The notes below the pieces were generated by a model. The model was not told the DNA's origin. It saw only the letters and a program-made list of their open reading frames with translations, and did not search any database. Source: Streptomyces sp. NBC_00083 (lineage in GTDB: Bacteria > Actinomycetota > Actinomycetes > Streptomycetales > Streptomycetaceae). From it: DNA of 64,000 bases. The DNA lies in NCBI RefSeq assembly GCF_026343295.1, contig NZ_JAPELY010000001.1, forward strand, positions 1,302,001 to 1,366,000. Reading direction: 5' to 3'. How positions within the stretch are numbered: position 1 is the stretch's first letter; each line of letters starts with the position of its first letter. Shown here piece after piece: positions 43,992-52,574 of this stretch. The position numbers and the translations under genes were made by a program.

Positions 43992-44675
43992 ATGTCCCCG
44001 AGCGGTGTGCGCCCCCGGCCCGTGGCGGTGCTGCTCGCGCTCGGCGCCCTCGCCTACACCGCCTGGGTCCTCGAACTCCTCGTCCAGACCGGCCTCGACC
44101 CGATCCGGGCGTACGTGAGCGAACTCGCCGCCGCCGACCAGCCGCTCGGCGGCCTCTTCCGCGCGACCGACCTCGCGGCGGGGGTGCTGGTCCTCGCCGC
44201 CGCGGCGTGCGCCCTCGCCCGCTGCGACCGGCGGCCCTGGTCCCTCGCCGGCTGGTGCGGGCTCGCGCTCTTCGGCGCCGCCACCGCCCTCGACTCCCGG
44301 CTCCCGCTGAGCTGCGCCCCCACCGCCGACCCGGTGTGCCAGGCCCGCGAGACGGCCGGCCTCGTCCCCGCGACGCACACCGCGCACGCGGTGAGCAGCA
44401 GCCTCGCGATGACGGGCGCGCTGGTGGGCGTCGTGGCCCTCACCGTCGCGGCCCGCCGCTACCGATGGTGGCCGCCGCTCGGTACGCGCCTCGGCCCCGC
44501 CCTCGTGGGCCTCGAACTCCTCGCCACGGCCTGGACGCTGGCCTCGGTCGCCGCCTTCCAGGCCGGCCGGGGCACCTGGGCGCTCGGCGCGGGCCAGCGC
44601 CTCCAGGTGCTGCTCGTGGCGCTCTGGCTCGCGGTCCTGGCGTGGAGCGTGGCGGGCGAGCGGCGGACGCGGTGA
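43992..44675 (+). CDS. DUF998 membrane protein
   Basis: A 227-residue membrane protein with about six helices of the DUF998 (frizzled-like fold) family. The conserved helix 1-2 loop VLELLVQTGLDPIRAYVSELAAADQPLG and the loop CAPTADPVCQARETAGLVPATHTAHAVSS (with two Cys that could pair outside the membrane) are visible. Function unknown; such proteins are common in actinomycetes. ATG at 43992, no strong Shine-Dalgarno. Its stop codon overlaps the GTG start of the hydrolase gene (GTGA), so they are translationally coupled. Confidence 0.85.
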   Translation: MSPSGVRPRPVAVLLALGALAYTAWVLELLVQTGLDPIRAYVSELAAADQPLGGLFRATDLAAGVLVLAAAACALARCDRRPWSLAGWCGLALFGAATALDSRLPLSCAPTADPVCQARETAGLVPATHTAHAVSSSLAMTGALVGVVALTVAARRYRWWPPLGTRLGPALVGLELLATAWTLASVAAFQAGRGTWALGAGQRLQVLLVALWLAVLAWSVAGERRTR

Positions 44676-45526
44676 AGGGCGGCCCGTTCCTGCGGGTGGG
44701 CGGCGTGGCCCACCACGTCGTGGCCGAGGGGGCCGGGCCCGTGGTGGTGCTCAGCGCGGGGCTCGGCATGAGCTGGTTCGACTGGGACCCGGTGGTGCCG
44801 CTCCTCGCCCCGCGCCACACGGTCGTACGGTTCGACCGCCCCGGGCACGGGCTCTCCGGGCCGGCGCTCGTGCCGCCGAGCGCGGCGGGGGAGGCGCACC
44901 GGATCGCCGGGATCCTCGACGCGCTGGGGCTCGCCGGGCCCGCCACGGTGGTGGGGCACTCCATCGCGGGGTTCCACGCGGAGGCCTTCGCGCGCCTGTA
45001 CCCGGCCCGTACGGCGGGGCTGGTCCTGGTCGACTCCAGCGTCGAGGAGCACGCGCGCCCTCCGGCCGCCGCCGGTCTCAGGCTCGCCCTCGCGCGGGCG
45101 CTCGGCTCGGCCCTGTGCGCGGCGGGGGCGCCGGCCGCGCTCGGCCCCGCGGCGCGCCGGGCCACCGTGCGGATGTCCCGTACGGGGGGCGGGGATCCGG
45201 CGCCGCGGGAGCTGGTGCGGGGGTGCTATCGCACGTCCAGGGTGCTGCGGGGGATGGTCCTCGAGAACGCGCGCTATCACGCGGTGGCGGCGGAACTGCT
45301 ATGCCTGCGAAGGGAGTTCGCGCTTTCCGCGGGGCGGCGCGTCGTGCTGGCGGGCGGTGCGGGCGGGGCGCGCTGGGTGGCCCGGCAGCGGGGGCTCGCC
45401 GGGGCGCTGGGGGCGGCGTTCCTCCTCGCGGAGGGGGCGGGGCACCTGGTGATGCTGGACGCGCCGGCCCGGACCGCCGAGGCGATCTCCCCCACCCCGC
45501 CCCTCCCCGAAACCCTCCGGGGGTGA
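44672..45526 (+). CDS. Alpha/beta hydrolase with repeat-derived C-terminus
   Basis: A 284-residue alpha/beta hydrolase. Oxyanion region VVVLSAGLGMSWFDWDPV (about 25), nucleophile elbow VGHSIAGFH (Ser about 92) and the catalytic His in EGAGHLVML (about 263) are present; the acid is probably in the VLVDSS or a later loop. Substrate unknown. GTG at 44672 overlaps the DUF998 stop. The last 12 residues (SPTPPLPETLRG) are translated from the interspersed repeat CCCGAAACCCTCCGGGGG that is non-coding elsewhere (about 20115), so the gene has probably lost its original stop to a repeat insertion or grown into it. Confidence 0.85.
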   Translation: MKGGPFLRVGGVAHHVVAEGAGPVVVLSAGLGMSWFDWDPVVPLLAPRHTVVRFDRPGHGLSGPALVPPSAAGEAHRIAGILDALGLAGPATVVGHSIAGFHAEAFARLYPARTAGLVLVDSSVEEHARPPAAAGLRLALARALGSALCAAGAPAALGPAARRATVRMSRTGGGDPAPRELVRGCYRTSRVLRGMVLENARYHAVAAELLCLRREFALSAGRRVVLAGGAGGARWVARQRGLAGALGAAFLLAEGAGHLVMLDAPARTAEAISPTPPLPETLRG

Positions 45527-45533
45527 AGACACC

Positions 45534-45734
45534 CTGGGGCTCCGCCCCAGACCCCGGTTCGCGCCTGAAGGGCGCTCGTCCTCAATCGCCGGACGGGCTG
45601 AGGATGCGCATGCAGCCCGGCACGGAGTAGCTCAGGGCACGGGACCGGCCGACCGGGCTGAGGATGCGCATGCAGCCCGGCACGGAGTAGCCAGGGGCGC
45701 GGGGAACTGCGCGAGAAGCGACCGTGGCCCGCAG
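45534..45734 (+). repeat. A-B repeat pair with a 60-bp duplication
   Basis: A family-A element (45534-45601) is followed by a 36-bp direct duplication (45595-45630 and 45655-45690, exactly 60 bp apart: GGATGCGCATGCAGCCCGGC) and a family-B element (45692-45734). No gene lies in 45527-45828. Confidence 0.85.
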
Positions 45735-45828
45735 GGGGCAGCGCGTCGGGGTGGGGGGGGAGACGACTCCGCCCCCGGTCGCGGTGAGTGCGCGGCCGGG
45801 GGCGGGGCGGGTGACCCGGGTTACCGGG

Positions 45829-47787
45829 TCAGCGGCGGAACGGGTTGGCGTACGAGGCGACGTAGCCGGGGGCGGGCGAGCCCACGCCCGTCACGTCGTC
45901 GTAGCCGCGCGTCGCCACCAGCGAGCTGTCCTTGCCGAGCGTACGCACCGAGGTCAGCAGACCACCGGACGCGTCCACGCTGTTGGCGAAGTCGACACGG
46001 GCGACCGCGAGGTTGCGGGAGGCACCCAGCGGGTGGTCCGTCACGTCGTGGTAGAGCCGCGAGTCGAAGCGCTCGTAGATCGACGGGTTGGCGAACCCGA
46101 TCGGGGAGCGCTTGGCCTGCTGGGCGAGGGCCTGGATGCCCGCGGTGACCGGCGCGGCCAGCGAGGTGCCGCCGATGCGGTACTCGTCGTACTTCACCGA
46201 CCCGTCGGGCCACGACTGCGTCTGGCCCACCAGGAACCCGGTGTTGGGGTCGGCCACGGCCGCGATGTCCGGAACCGTACGCATCCGGGTCGCGCCGTTC
46301 GCCTTCGCCAGCGCGTCCGGCACGATGCCGTGCTGGTAGTACGGCTGCTTCACGGTGGAGCTGGTACCGCCGCCCGCGCCGCTGGTGTAGGCGCCCGGGA
46401 AGTTCACCCAGCTCTTGCCGTCGGCGGAGAGCGAGGCCTTCTCGGTGCCCCAGCCGGTCTCGAACTGGTACTTGTCGTTCTTGCCGACCGCCAGCGAGGT
46501 GCCGCCGACCGCCGTCACCCACGCCGAGTTGGCCGGGGTGTCGACCTGCTTCTTGCCGGTGTTGGCGACCTCGTCGCCGTTGTCGCCGGACGAGAAGTAG
46601 AAGCCGATGCCCTCGATCGCGCCGAGCTTGAACGTCTGGTCGTACGCGGCCGCGGAGTCCGGAGTCTCATTGGCCTCGATGTCGCCCCACGAGTTGGAGA
46701 CGATGTCGGCGAGGTGCCGGTCGACGACCTTGTTGAGGGAGTCGAGCAGATCCGGGTCGTTGCAGGACGCGCCGCCCACGTAGACGATGTTCGCGTCCGG
46801 GGCGACCGCGTGCACGGCCTCGACGTCGAGGGACTCCTCGCCGTACCAGCCGGACGCCTTGCACTCGTCCACGCTGTTGTAGTCCGCCGGCAGGACCTCG
46901 GTGTACTGGCCCGTCTTGTAGGGCTTGTCACCGTTGCGCTTGGCGTACTTCGCGGCGTCCGACGCCATGGTCGGCGAGGCGTACGCGTCGGTGATCGCCA
47001 CCGTCACGCCCTTGCCGGTGTACTTGCCCGCGCCGTACGCCGCCCGCAGCTGCTCGCCGGTGTACCCGTGAACGGCGTACGGGATCTTCGTGCCGTACGC
47101 GTCCGGCAGGGTCTTGGCGATGTTGGAGCCGTAGTACGTGGAGAACGGCCCCGCGTTGCGGAAGCCGTCGCCCGGCCCCGGAAGGGTGTCCTGGTGCGAC
47201 GACTGGTGCGGCGCGTTGTCCAGGCCCGTCACCGTCAGAACGGCACCCCGGAGCGCGTTCGGCGCGGAGGCGTTCTTGGAGGGGGCGTGGTAAGTCCGGC
47301 CCGACTTGCGGTAGTTGCGCAGCTGCGTGGCGAACGCCTTCTGCGCCGTGGCCGCGTCGCCGGACACCGAGACGTAGTGCTGGTTGGAGCCCGTGATGGT
47401 CAGTCCGGACGACTTCAGCCACTGGGTGACCGCGTCGATCTGCTCCTTGGTCGCGCCGAAGCGCTGCTGCGCCTGAGCGGCGCTGAGGTACTTGCCGTAC
47501 GACGCCGACTGCGGGTCGGACACGGCCGCGGCGTATGCGTCGAGGCCCTTCGCGTCCCGCCCTGCGAGGTACACCCGGGCGTTGACCTTGGTGGACGTGG
47601 CCGTGGCGCCCTGGTCGGCGGAGCCGGTGGCCCAGACGGGCTGGGTGCCCGCGAGGGCCGCCCGTCCGCTCGGGACCGGGTCGGCCGCCTGGGCGGACGG
47701 TATGCCGAGGGCGAGCGCGCCGGCGAGCAGTGGCAGTGTCGCTGCCATGCTCACTCCGGCGCGCCGCCTGGCGCGGCTGGTTCTCAT
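45829..47787 (-). CDS. Secreted sedolisin (S53 family serine-carboxyl peptidase)
   Basis: A 652-residue exported acid protease. Sec-type signal peptide: MRTSRARRRAGVS, hydrophobic core, AQA cleavage site near residue 35. It has a pro-kumamolisin propeptide (about 50-215) and a catalytic domain with Glu/Asp in EESLDVEAVHAV (about 310), SWGDIEA, and the nucleophile serine in GGTSLAAP (about 545). A C-terminal calcium-site segment DDVTGVGSP follows. The enzyme matures by autoprocessing and digests proteins at low pH. ATG at 47787 is supported by AGGGGG upstream rather than the frame open to 47823. It is monocistronic. Confidence 0.93.
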   Translation of the reverse strand: MRTSRARRRAGVSMAATLPLLAGALALGIPSAQAADPVPSGRAALAGTQPVWATGSADQGATATSTKVNARVYLAGRDAKGLDAYAAAVSDPQSASYGKYLSAAQAQQRFGATKEQIDAVTQWLKSSGLTITGSNQHYVSVSGDAATAQKAFATQLRNYRKSGRTYHAPSKNASAPNALRGAVLTVTGLDNAPHQSSHQDTLPGPGDGFRNAGPFSTYYGSNIAKTLPDAYGTKIPYAVHGYTGEQLRAAYGAGKYTGKGVTVAITDAYASPTMASDAAKYAKRNGDKPYKTGQYTEVLPADYNSVDECKASGWYGEESLDVEAVHAVAPDANIVYVGGASCNDPDLLDSLNKVVDRHLADIVSNSWGDIEANETPDSAAAYDQTFKLGAIEGIGFYFSSGDNGDEVANTGKKQVDTPANSAWVTAVGGTSLAVGKNDKYQFETGWGTEKASLSADGKSWVNFPGAYTSGAGGGTSSTVKQPYYQHGIVPDALAKANGATRMRTVPDIAAVADPNTGFLVGQTQSWPDGSVKYDEYRIGGTSLAAPVTAGIQALAQQAKRSPIGFANPSIYERFDSRLYHDVTDHPLGASRNLAVARVDFANSVDASGGLLTSVRTLGKDSSLVATRGYDDVTGVGSPAPGYVASYANPFRR

Positions 47788-47924
47788 GTAACCCCCTGCG
47801 TGAGGTCTTCGCCTGCTGTACATGCGCTGTCGGATGCGCGCATGTAATGCGTCACTCTTGTCAGGAACGGTTCATGCGGGGGGCATGTGATCACCAAGAA
47901 ACGCCAAAGAGCGTTTGCGCACGG

Positions 47925-48566
47925 TCAGTTGGAACGCGGCGAAGCGCCCCTTTTCCTCAGCATCTGTGCCATCAGGTCGATTTCCGACTGCTGTGCGGAG
48001 ACCATCCCCTGCGCGAGCCGCCTCTCCGGACCCACCGTGCACCGCTCCACACAGCCCTGCGCCATGTGGATGCCGCCCTTGTGGTGCTCGGTCATCAGCT
48101 GGAGGTAGAGCACCTCGGCGTCCTTGCCGCTGAGCCCCCGCAGCCGGTCGAGGTCGGTGGTGGTGGCCATCCCCGGCATCAGCGCGCCGTCGGCGCCCGG
48201 CTCCATGCCCATCCCCATCCACGCCATGGGCAGCTGGGACGCCTCGTTCTTCGGCAGTCCCCACAGGTCGAGCCAGCCGAGCATCATGCCCCGCTGGTTG
48301 GCCTGGGTGTTGGCGATGTCGTACGCGAGGCGCCGTACCTCATCGTCCGAGGTGCGGTCGCGCACGATGAACGACATCTCCACCGCCTGCTGGTGGTGGG
48401 TCGACATGTCACGCGCGAACCCCGCGTCGGCCGAAGTCGAGCCGGGGGTACGAGGGTTGGGCTCGGCGGTGGCCCGGTCGCCGCCCGCGGCGACGAGCAC
48501 CGCGGCCGCCGCGAACACCAACGCGAGCCCGAGGGCGGCGAGAAGGCCCCAGGAGCGGCGGCTCAC
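47925..48566 (-). CDS. DUF305 secreted/anchored protein
   Basis: A 213-residue protein with one N-terminal membrane segment or signal (LLAALGLALVFAAAAVLVAAGG) and a DUF305 four-helix domain with ferritin-like HHQQA (DMSTHHQQAVEM, about 53-64) and EHHKGGIHMAQ (about 165) motifs. DUF305 proteins are often encoded near copper genes and rich in His/Met, here also MGMGMEPGADGALMPGM, so a metal-binding role outside the membrane is plausible. GTG at 48566 overlaps the DUF3105 stop (GTGA). Confidence 0.9.
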   Translation of the reverse strand: MSRRSWGLLAALGLALVFAAAAVLVAAGGDRATAEPNPRTPGSTSADAGFARDMSTHHQQAVEMSFIVRDRTSDDEVRRLAYDIANTQANQRGMMLGWLDLWGLPKNEASQLPMAWMGMGMEPGADGALMPGMATTTDLDRLRGLSGKDAEVLYLQLMTEHHKGGIHMAQGCVERCTVGPERRLAQGMVSAQQSEIDLMAQMLRKRGASPRSN

Positions 48567-49270
48567 CGCGCGTCCACGCCGCCGGTGCACGGGGCGCCCG
48601 GCTCGGGTGTCTGCGGGCCCTGCACGTACGCCGTGAAGAACTGGTTCACCCGGGGATCGTCCGCGCCGTCGACGGTGACCTGCCTGCCCCAGGCGCTCAG
48701 CATGATCGCCCCGGCCTGGCCGCGGTACGGGCTCATCAGCGAGTACGGCGTCGACGACACCTTGGCGGCCAGCTTCCGCACATCGGCGGCGGACGCCTTG
48801 TCGGTGTACGTCACCCACACCGCGCCGTGCTCCAGGGAGTGCACGGCGTTCATGTCGGGCACCGGCTGCTGGTAGACGTCACCGCCGCAGTTCAACCACA
48901 CCGGGTCGTGGTCGCCGCCCACCGGCGGCTTCATCGGATAGCTGACCTTCGTCGTCACGTGGTTGCGGGTCAGCTTCGTGACGTCCCAGTCCTTCTCGCC
49001 CGCGATCGCCGGAGCGCCGCCCGGGGCCGGGGCCCCGGCCTGCGCCTCGGTCCCGGTCGAGGCCTGAGCCGCACCGCCCTTGGCGGCGGTGTCGTCCGAC
49101 GCGCTGAACTCGTACACGCCGAAGCCGACCAGGCCCGCGACGGCTATGACGGCGGCGGTGACGGAGGAGACCGCCACGATCCTGCCGCGCCGCCGCCGGG
49201 CCTGCTCGGTGCGGCGCAGCTCTTCCATGCGGGCTCTGCGGGCGGCGTTGGGGTCGTTCTGTACGGCCAT
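48563..49270 (-). CDS. DUF3105 membrane-anchored protein
   Basis: A 235-residue protein with a long basic cytosolic N-terminus (ARRARMEELRRTEQARRRRGR), one membrane helix (about 31-52), a Gly/Ala-rich spacer and a DUF3105 outside domain. DUF3105 hallmarks: a conserved GGDHDPVWLNCGGDVY (Asp/His/Cys, about 141-156), SLEHGAVWVTY and the final CTGG cysteine, which may form a disulfide with the first. ATG at 49270. It is coupled to the DUF305 gene. Both proteins are typically found together in actinomycetes, often near copper-related genes. Confidence 0.9.
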   Translation of the reverse strand: MAVQNDPNAARRARMEELRRTEQARRRRGRIVAVSSVTAAVIAVAGLVGFGVYEFSASDDTAAKGGAAQASTGTEAQAGAPAPGGAPAIAGEKDWDVTKLTRNHVTTKVSYPMKPPVGGDHDPVWLNCGGDVYQQPVPDMNAVHSLEHGAVWVTYTDKASAADVRKLAAKVSSTPYSLMSPYRGQAGAIMLSAWGRQVTVDGADDPRVNQFFTAYVQGPQTPEPGAPCTGGVDAR

Positions 49271-49341
49271 GGGTGCGTGACGTCCTTCTGTGCGGGGGAG
49301 TGGCGGAACGGTCCGGTGCGGCACGGCGGCCGCGGGGACCG

Positions 49342-49710
49342 CTAGGTCCGCAGCACCTGAAGGACGTGCAGGCCCGGAGCGCGCGGCCGGGCCCCCGGAC
49401 GTACACCGGCGCCCTCCGCGCGGAGGGCCACGGGGCGTACGCCATGGGCGGCGGCCTGGGCCGGCGGTTCGGGCGCGGGTGCCGTGAGCACGGCGGGGAC
49501 GGCGTGCGGGAAGAGCCCGCAGCCGTCCTGGTCGTAGGGGCAGCCGTACTGGGCGGGCCCGCCGGCCAGGACGTCCGGGTGGTGGCGGGACGGATCCGCG
49601 CCCTCACCCCCGCCGGCCGCGAGACAGATGAAGAGCGCGGCGAGCAGCACGGCCAGGGCGCTCAGCAGCGCCACGGGACGCGTGGTGCGCGTGAGCCGCA
49701 CTTCCCCCAT
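49342..49710 (-). CDS. Small exported protein (122 aa), cysteine pair
   Basis: A 122-residue protein with one N-terminal hydrophobic segment (PVALLSALAVLLAALFICLAAGG) and an outside part containing the pair YGCPYDQDGCGL, followed by a Pro/Ala/Arg-rich segment ending APGLHVLQVLRT. I recall similar ends in small secreted proteins of other streptomycetes but cannot name a family. It is 71 bp upstream of the DUF3105 gene on the same strand and may belong to the same metal-related group. ATG at 49710 with GTAGGGG? no strong Shine-Dalgarno, so the start is tentative. Confidence 0.65.
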   Translation of the reverse strand: MGEVRLTRTTRPVALLSALAVLLAALFICLAAGGGEGADPSRHHPDVLAGGPAQYGCPYDQDGCGLFPHAVPAVLTAPAPEPPAQAAAHGVRPVALRAEGAGVRPGARPRAPGLHVLQVLRT

Positions 49711-50011
49711 GGGCGCAGATGGTAGGGGAGGGGCCGGCGCGCGCGGCGGACGGGGTGCGCCGCACGGCCGGAAAGCGCCGCCGCGCCGAGGGGCCGCTTT
49801 CCCGGCCGGCGGGCGGCGGGCGGCGCCGCACCGGCCGGTCTCCTCATGCGCGAAGGACGCGGGGGCACACGCGGGGAGGGGACGTGCCGTAGGTCATACC
49901 GGGTGCGTAATGTGGAGGTAATCCCGCGGCTCGATACTGAGGATTCCCCCGCCGTCCCCGGGTTGGTCGGGGCAACGGTGCACAGGCCGTCTGAACTGCA
50001 AGGATGTGGCT
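49711..50011. other. Divergent intergenic region before glnA2
   Basis: The 301-bp spacer holds no gene. TAATGT near 49908 followed by GGAGG could be part of a promoter. I do not see a convincing GlnR box. Confidence 0.4.
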
Positions 50012-51373
50012 ATGGACAAGCAGCAGGAGTTCGTGCTCCGAACCCTGGAGGAGCGCGACATCCGGTTCGTGCGCCTGTGGTTCACCGATGTGCTCGGCTT
50101 CCTGAAGTCGGTGGCGGTCGCCCCGGCCGAGCTGGAGCAGGCCTTCGACGAGGGGATCGGCTTCGACGGCTCGGCCATCGAGGGCTTCGCCCGGGTCTAC
50201 GAGTCCGACATGATCGCCCGGCCCGACCCGTCCACCTTCCAGATCCTGCCGTGGCGCGCGGAGGCCCCGGGCACGGCCCGCATGTTCTGCGACATCCGGA
50301 TGCCCGACGGCTCCCCGTCCTTCGCCGACCCCCGCTTCGTCCTCAAGCGCATCCTCGCCAAGACCTCCGACCTCGGGTTCACCTTCTACACCCACCCCGA
50401 GATCGAGTTCTTCCTCCTGAAGGACAAGCCGCTCGACGGCACCCGCCCGGTCCCGGCCGACAACTCGGGCTACTTCGACCACACTCCGCAGAACGTCGGC
50501 ATGGACTTCCGCCGCCAGGCGATCACCATGCTCGAATCCATGGGCATCTCGGTCGAGTTCAGCCACCACGAGGGCGCGCCCGGCCAGCAGGAGATCGACC
50601 TGCGCTACGCCGACGCGCTCTCCACGGCCGACAACATCATGACGTTCCGCCTGGTCATGAAGCAGGTCGCACTCGAACAGGGCGTGCAGGCCACGTTCAT
50701 GCCGAAGCCGTTCTCGGAGTACCCGGGCTCGGGCATGCACACCCACCTCTCCCTCTTCGAGGGCGACCGCAACGCGTTCTACGAGTCCGGCGCGGAGTAC
50801 CAGCTCTCCAAGGTGGGCCGCTCCTTCATCGCGGGCCTCCTCAAGCACGCCGCCGAGATCGCCGCGGTCACCAACCAGTGGGTCAACTCCTACAAGCGGA
50901 TCTGGGGCGGCTCGGAGCGCACCGCGGGCGCCGGCGGCGAGGCACCCTCGTACATCTGCTGGGGCCACAACAACCGCTCGGCCCTCATCCGCGTCCCCAT
51001 GTACAAGCCCGGCAAGACCGGCTCGGCCCGCGTCGAGGTCCGCTCCCTCGACTCCGGCTGCAACCCCTACCTCGCCTACGCGCTGCTCCTCGCGGCCGGC
51101 CTCAAGGGCATCGAGGAGGGCTACGAACTCCCCGAGGGCGCCGACGACGACGTCTGGGCCCTCACCGACGCCGAACGCCGCGCCATGGGCATCGAGCCCC
51201 TCCCGCAGAACCTGGGCGAGGCGATCGGCCTGATGGAGCGCAGCGAACTGGTGGCCGAGACCCTGGGCGAGCACGTCTTCGACTTCTTCCTGCGCAACAA
51301 GAAGTCGGAGTGGGAGGAGTACCGCAGCGAGGTCACGGCCTTCGAGCTGCGGAAGAACCTGCCGGTGCTGTAG
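50012..51373 (+). CDS. glnA2: Glutamine synthetase-like protein GlnA2
   Basis: A 453-residue type I glutamine synthetase-family protein. It shows IGFDGSAIEGF, the metal Glu in HPEIEFFLL, the ATP/glutamate motif KPFSEYPGSGMHTHLSL (about 232-248) and NPYLAYALLL. The adenylylation segment NLYDLP of GSI-beta enzymes is missing (here EGYELPEGADDDV), so GlnE should not modify it. In S. coelicolor the equivalent GlnA2 has been described as a gamma-glutamylpolyamine synthetase rather than a true glutamine synthetase, supporting polyamine/monoamine use. ATG at 50012; GTG at 50006 is an alternative. No cotranscribed neighbour. Confidence 0.88.
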   Translation: MDKQQEFVLRTLEERDIRFVRLWFTDVLGFLKSVAVAPAELEQAFDEGIGFDGSAIEGFARVYESDMIARPDPSTFQILPWRAEAPGTARMFCDIRMPDGSPSFADPRFVLKRILAKTSDLGFTFYTHPEIEFFLLKDKPLDGTRPVPADNSGYFDHTPQNVGMDFRRQAITMLESMGISVEFSHHEGAPGQQEIDLRYADALSTADNIMTFRLVMKQVALEQGVQATFMPKPFSEYPGSGMHTHLSLFEGDRNAFYESGAEYQLSKVGRSFIAGLLKHAAEIAAVTNQWVNSYKRIWGGSERTAGAGGEAPSYICWGHNNRSALIRVPMYKPGKTGSARVEVRSLDSGCNPYLAYALLLAAGLKGIEEGYELPEGADDDVWALTDAERRAMGIEPLPQNLGEAIGLMERSELVAETLGEHVFDFFLRNKKSEWEEYRSEVTAFELRKNLPVL

Positions 51374-51403
51374 GGCGGTTCGGGGTGGGCCCGTGGGTCG
51401 TCG

Positions 51404-51419
51404 GCGGCGGGCCCGCCGC
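51404..51419. terminator. 16-bp perfect palindrome between glnA2 and convergent gene
   Basis: GCGGCGGGCCCGCCGC is its own reverse complement and can form a short GC hairpin. It lies 31 bp after the glnA2 stop and 16 bp before the stop of the convergent gene. Confidence 0.45.
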
Positions 51420-51434
51420 TGGTGGCCGGGTCCG

Positions 51435-52004
51435 TCAGAGTCGGGCCGCGTGGCGGTCGAGTGCGGAGCGCAGGCCGTCGATGTCGTGGGTGCCGCGCTT
51501 GGGCAGGATCGTCAGGGTGGCCGCGTTCTTGTCGGGGCCGAACAGGACGAAGAGCTCGGGGGTTTCGACGTATCGGGTCGTCGCCTGCCAGGTCAGGGTG
51601 GTGGCCGCGTGCTGATGGGCGACGGTGACGCCGGCCGCGGAGACGGTCGAGCGGTACTCGCCGTTGCGTTCGTTGAGCTTGTGGAACTGACGGGCCTGGA
51701 GGCGCGGGCCCAGGACCGTGAGCGCCACGAACACGACCGCTCCCAGCAGGAGCGGCAGGGGGAAGCTGTCTCCTTCCACCAGCGTCAGGATCATGCAGAT
51801 CAGGACCAACGGGCCGCACACGAGCGTGATGACGCGCTGGCGGCGGGCCGCCTTCGAAGCCCTTCTGCGGGCGACGAGGGCCTCCTTGAAGTCCTTGACG
51901 GTCAGCCGGTAGGAGAGCCGGGCCTCATCCGCCGTGGCCGCCGCCCGATCGTCCGTGTTCCCGAGCCCGTTTCCGTACCCGTTCCCGTTCCCGGCCCCGT
52001 ACAT
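51435..52004 (-). CDS. YcxB-like membrane protein
   Basis: A 189-residue protein with a Gly/Asn-rich N-terminal repeat (GNGNGYGNGLGN, made of GGNx-type DNA repeats), two membrane helices (about 60-78 and 82-98) and a C-terminal beta-rich domain (RSTVSAAGVTVAHQHAATTLTW, ELFVLFGPDKNAATLTILPKRG) typical of the YcxB family. Function unknown. ATG at 52004; the next possible start downstream is not closer to the helices. It is convergent with glnA2. Confidence 0.8.
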   Translation of the reverse strand: MYGAGNGNGYGNGLGNTDDRAAATADEARLSYRLTVKDFKEALVARRRASKAARRQRVITLVCGPLVLICMILTLVEGDSFPLPLLLGAVVFVALTVLGPRLQARQFHKLNERNGEYRSTVSAAGVTVAHQHAATTLTWQATTRYVETPELFVLFGPDKNAATLTILPKRGTHDIDGLRSALDRHAARL

Positions 52005-52184
52005 CTGTCCCCCTGGCTGATCCCCGTGATGAGTCGGCGCATTCTAGCCACGGGACGGCGAGCGGCAGCGGTCCGGGTGGGCGGGTGCCCCGGCTTCTGG
52101 AAGGCTGTGCGCACGGCCCGTCACGGCCTCGGGCGGGGGCACTTCCTAGGATGAGGCGCCAGCAGACCGAGCAAGGGACCCGCC

Positions 52185-52544
52185 ATGCCATTCGTCATCG
52201 TCGAATACTCCGAGCGCCTCGCCGACACCTTCGACCGGCGGGCCTTCGCCCGTGAGGTCCACGCGGTCGCTCCGGGGCTGATCAACGCGCCCGTCGAGGC
52301 GTTCAAGAGCCGGTTCCGGCGGATCGAGGAGTCCTTCTTCGCCGTCACCGACGAGGACATCGACGCCGTCTTCATCGAGGTGGCGATCGGGTCGGGGCGC
52401 ACCCCGCAGGCGGTCGAGCGCCTGAGCGAGACCGTCCTGGAGATCGCGCGCAAGCATGTGACGGGGGTCGAGGGGCGGCGGCTCCACATCTCCGTCGAGT
52501 CCCGCGAGATGGAGCGGGACTTCTTCCGGTCCCACAAGGAGTAG
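52185..52544 (+). CDS. Tautomerase-like isomerase (5-carboxymethyl-2-hydroxymuconate isomerase family)
   Basis: A 119-residue protein of the CHMI/MIF-like tautomerase superfamily, in which Pro after the removed Met is the catalytic base: the protein begins MPFVIVEYSERL. The rest (FFAVTDEDIDAVFIEVAIGSGRT, then ETVLEIARKHV and LHISVESREMERDF) has the beta-alpha-beta duplication of the family. No aromatic-degradation genes are adjacent, so the substrate is not known. ATG at 52185 with AAGGGA upstream. Likely a trimer. Confidence 0.88.
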   Translation: MPFVIVEYSERLADTFDRRAFAREVHAVAPGLINAPVEAFKSRFRRIEESFFAVTDEDIDAVFIEVAIGSGRTPQAVERLSETVLEIARKHVTGVEGRRLHISVESREMERDFFRSHKE

Positions 52545-52574
52545 TCCCCGGGTCGTCCCCGCGTGGGCCCCGGG

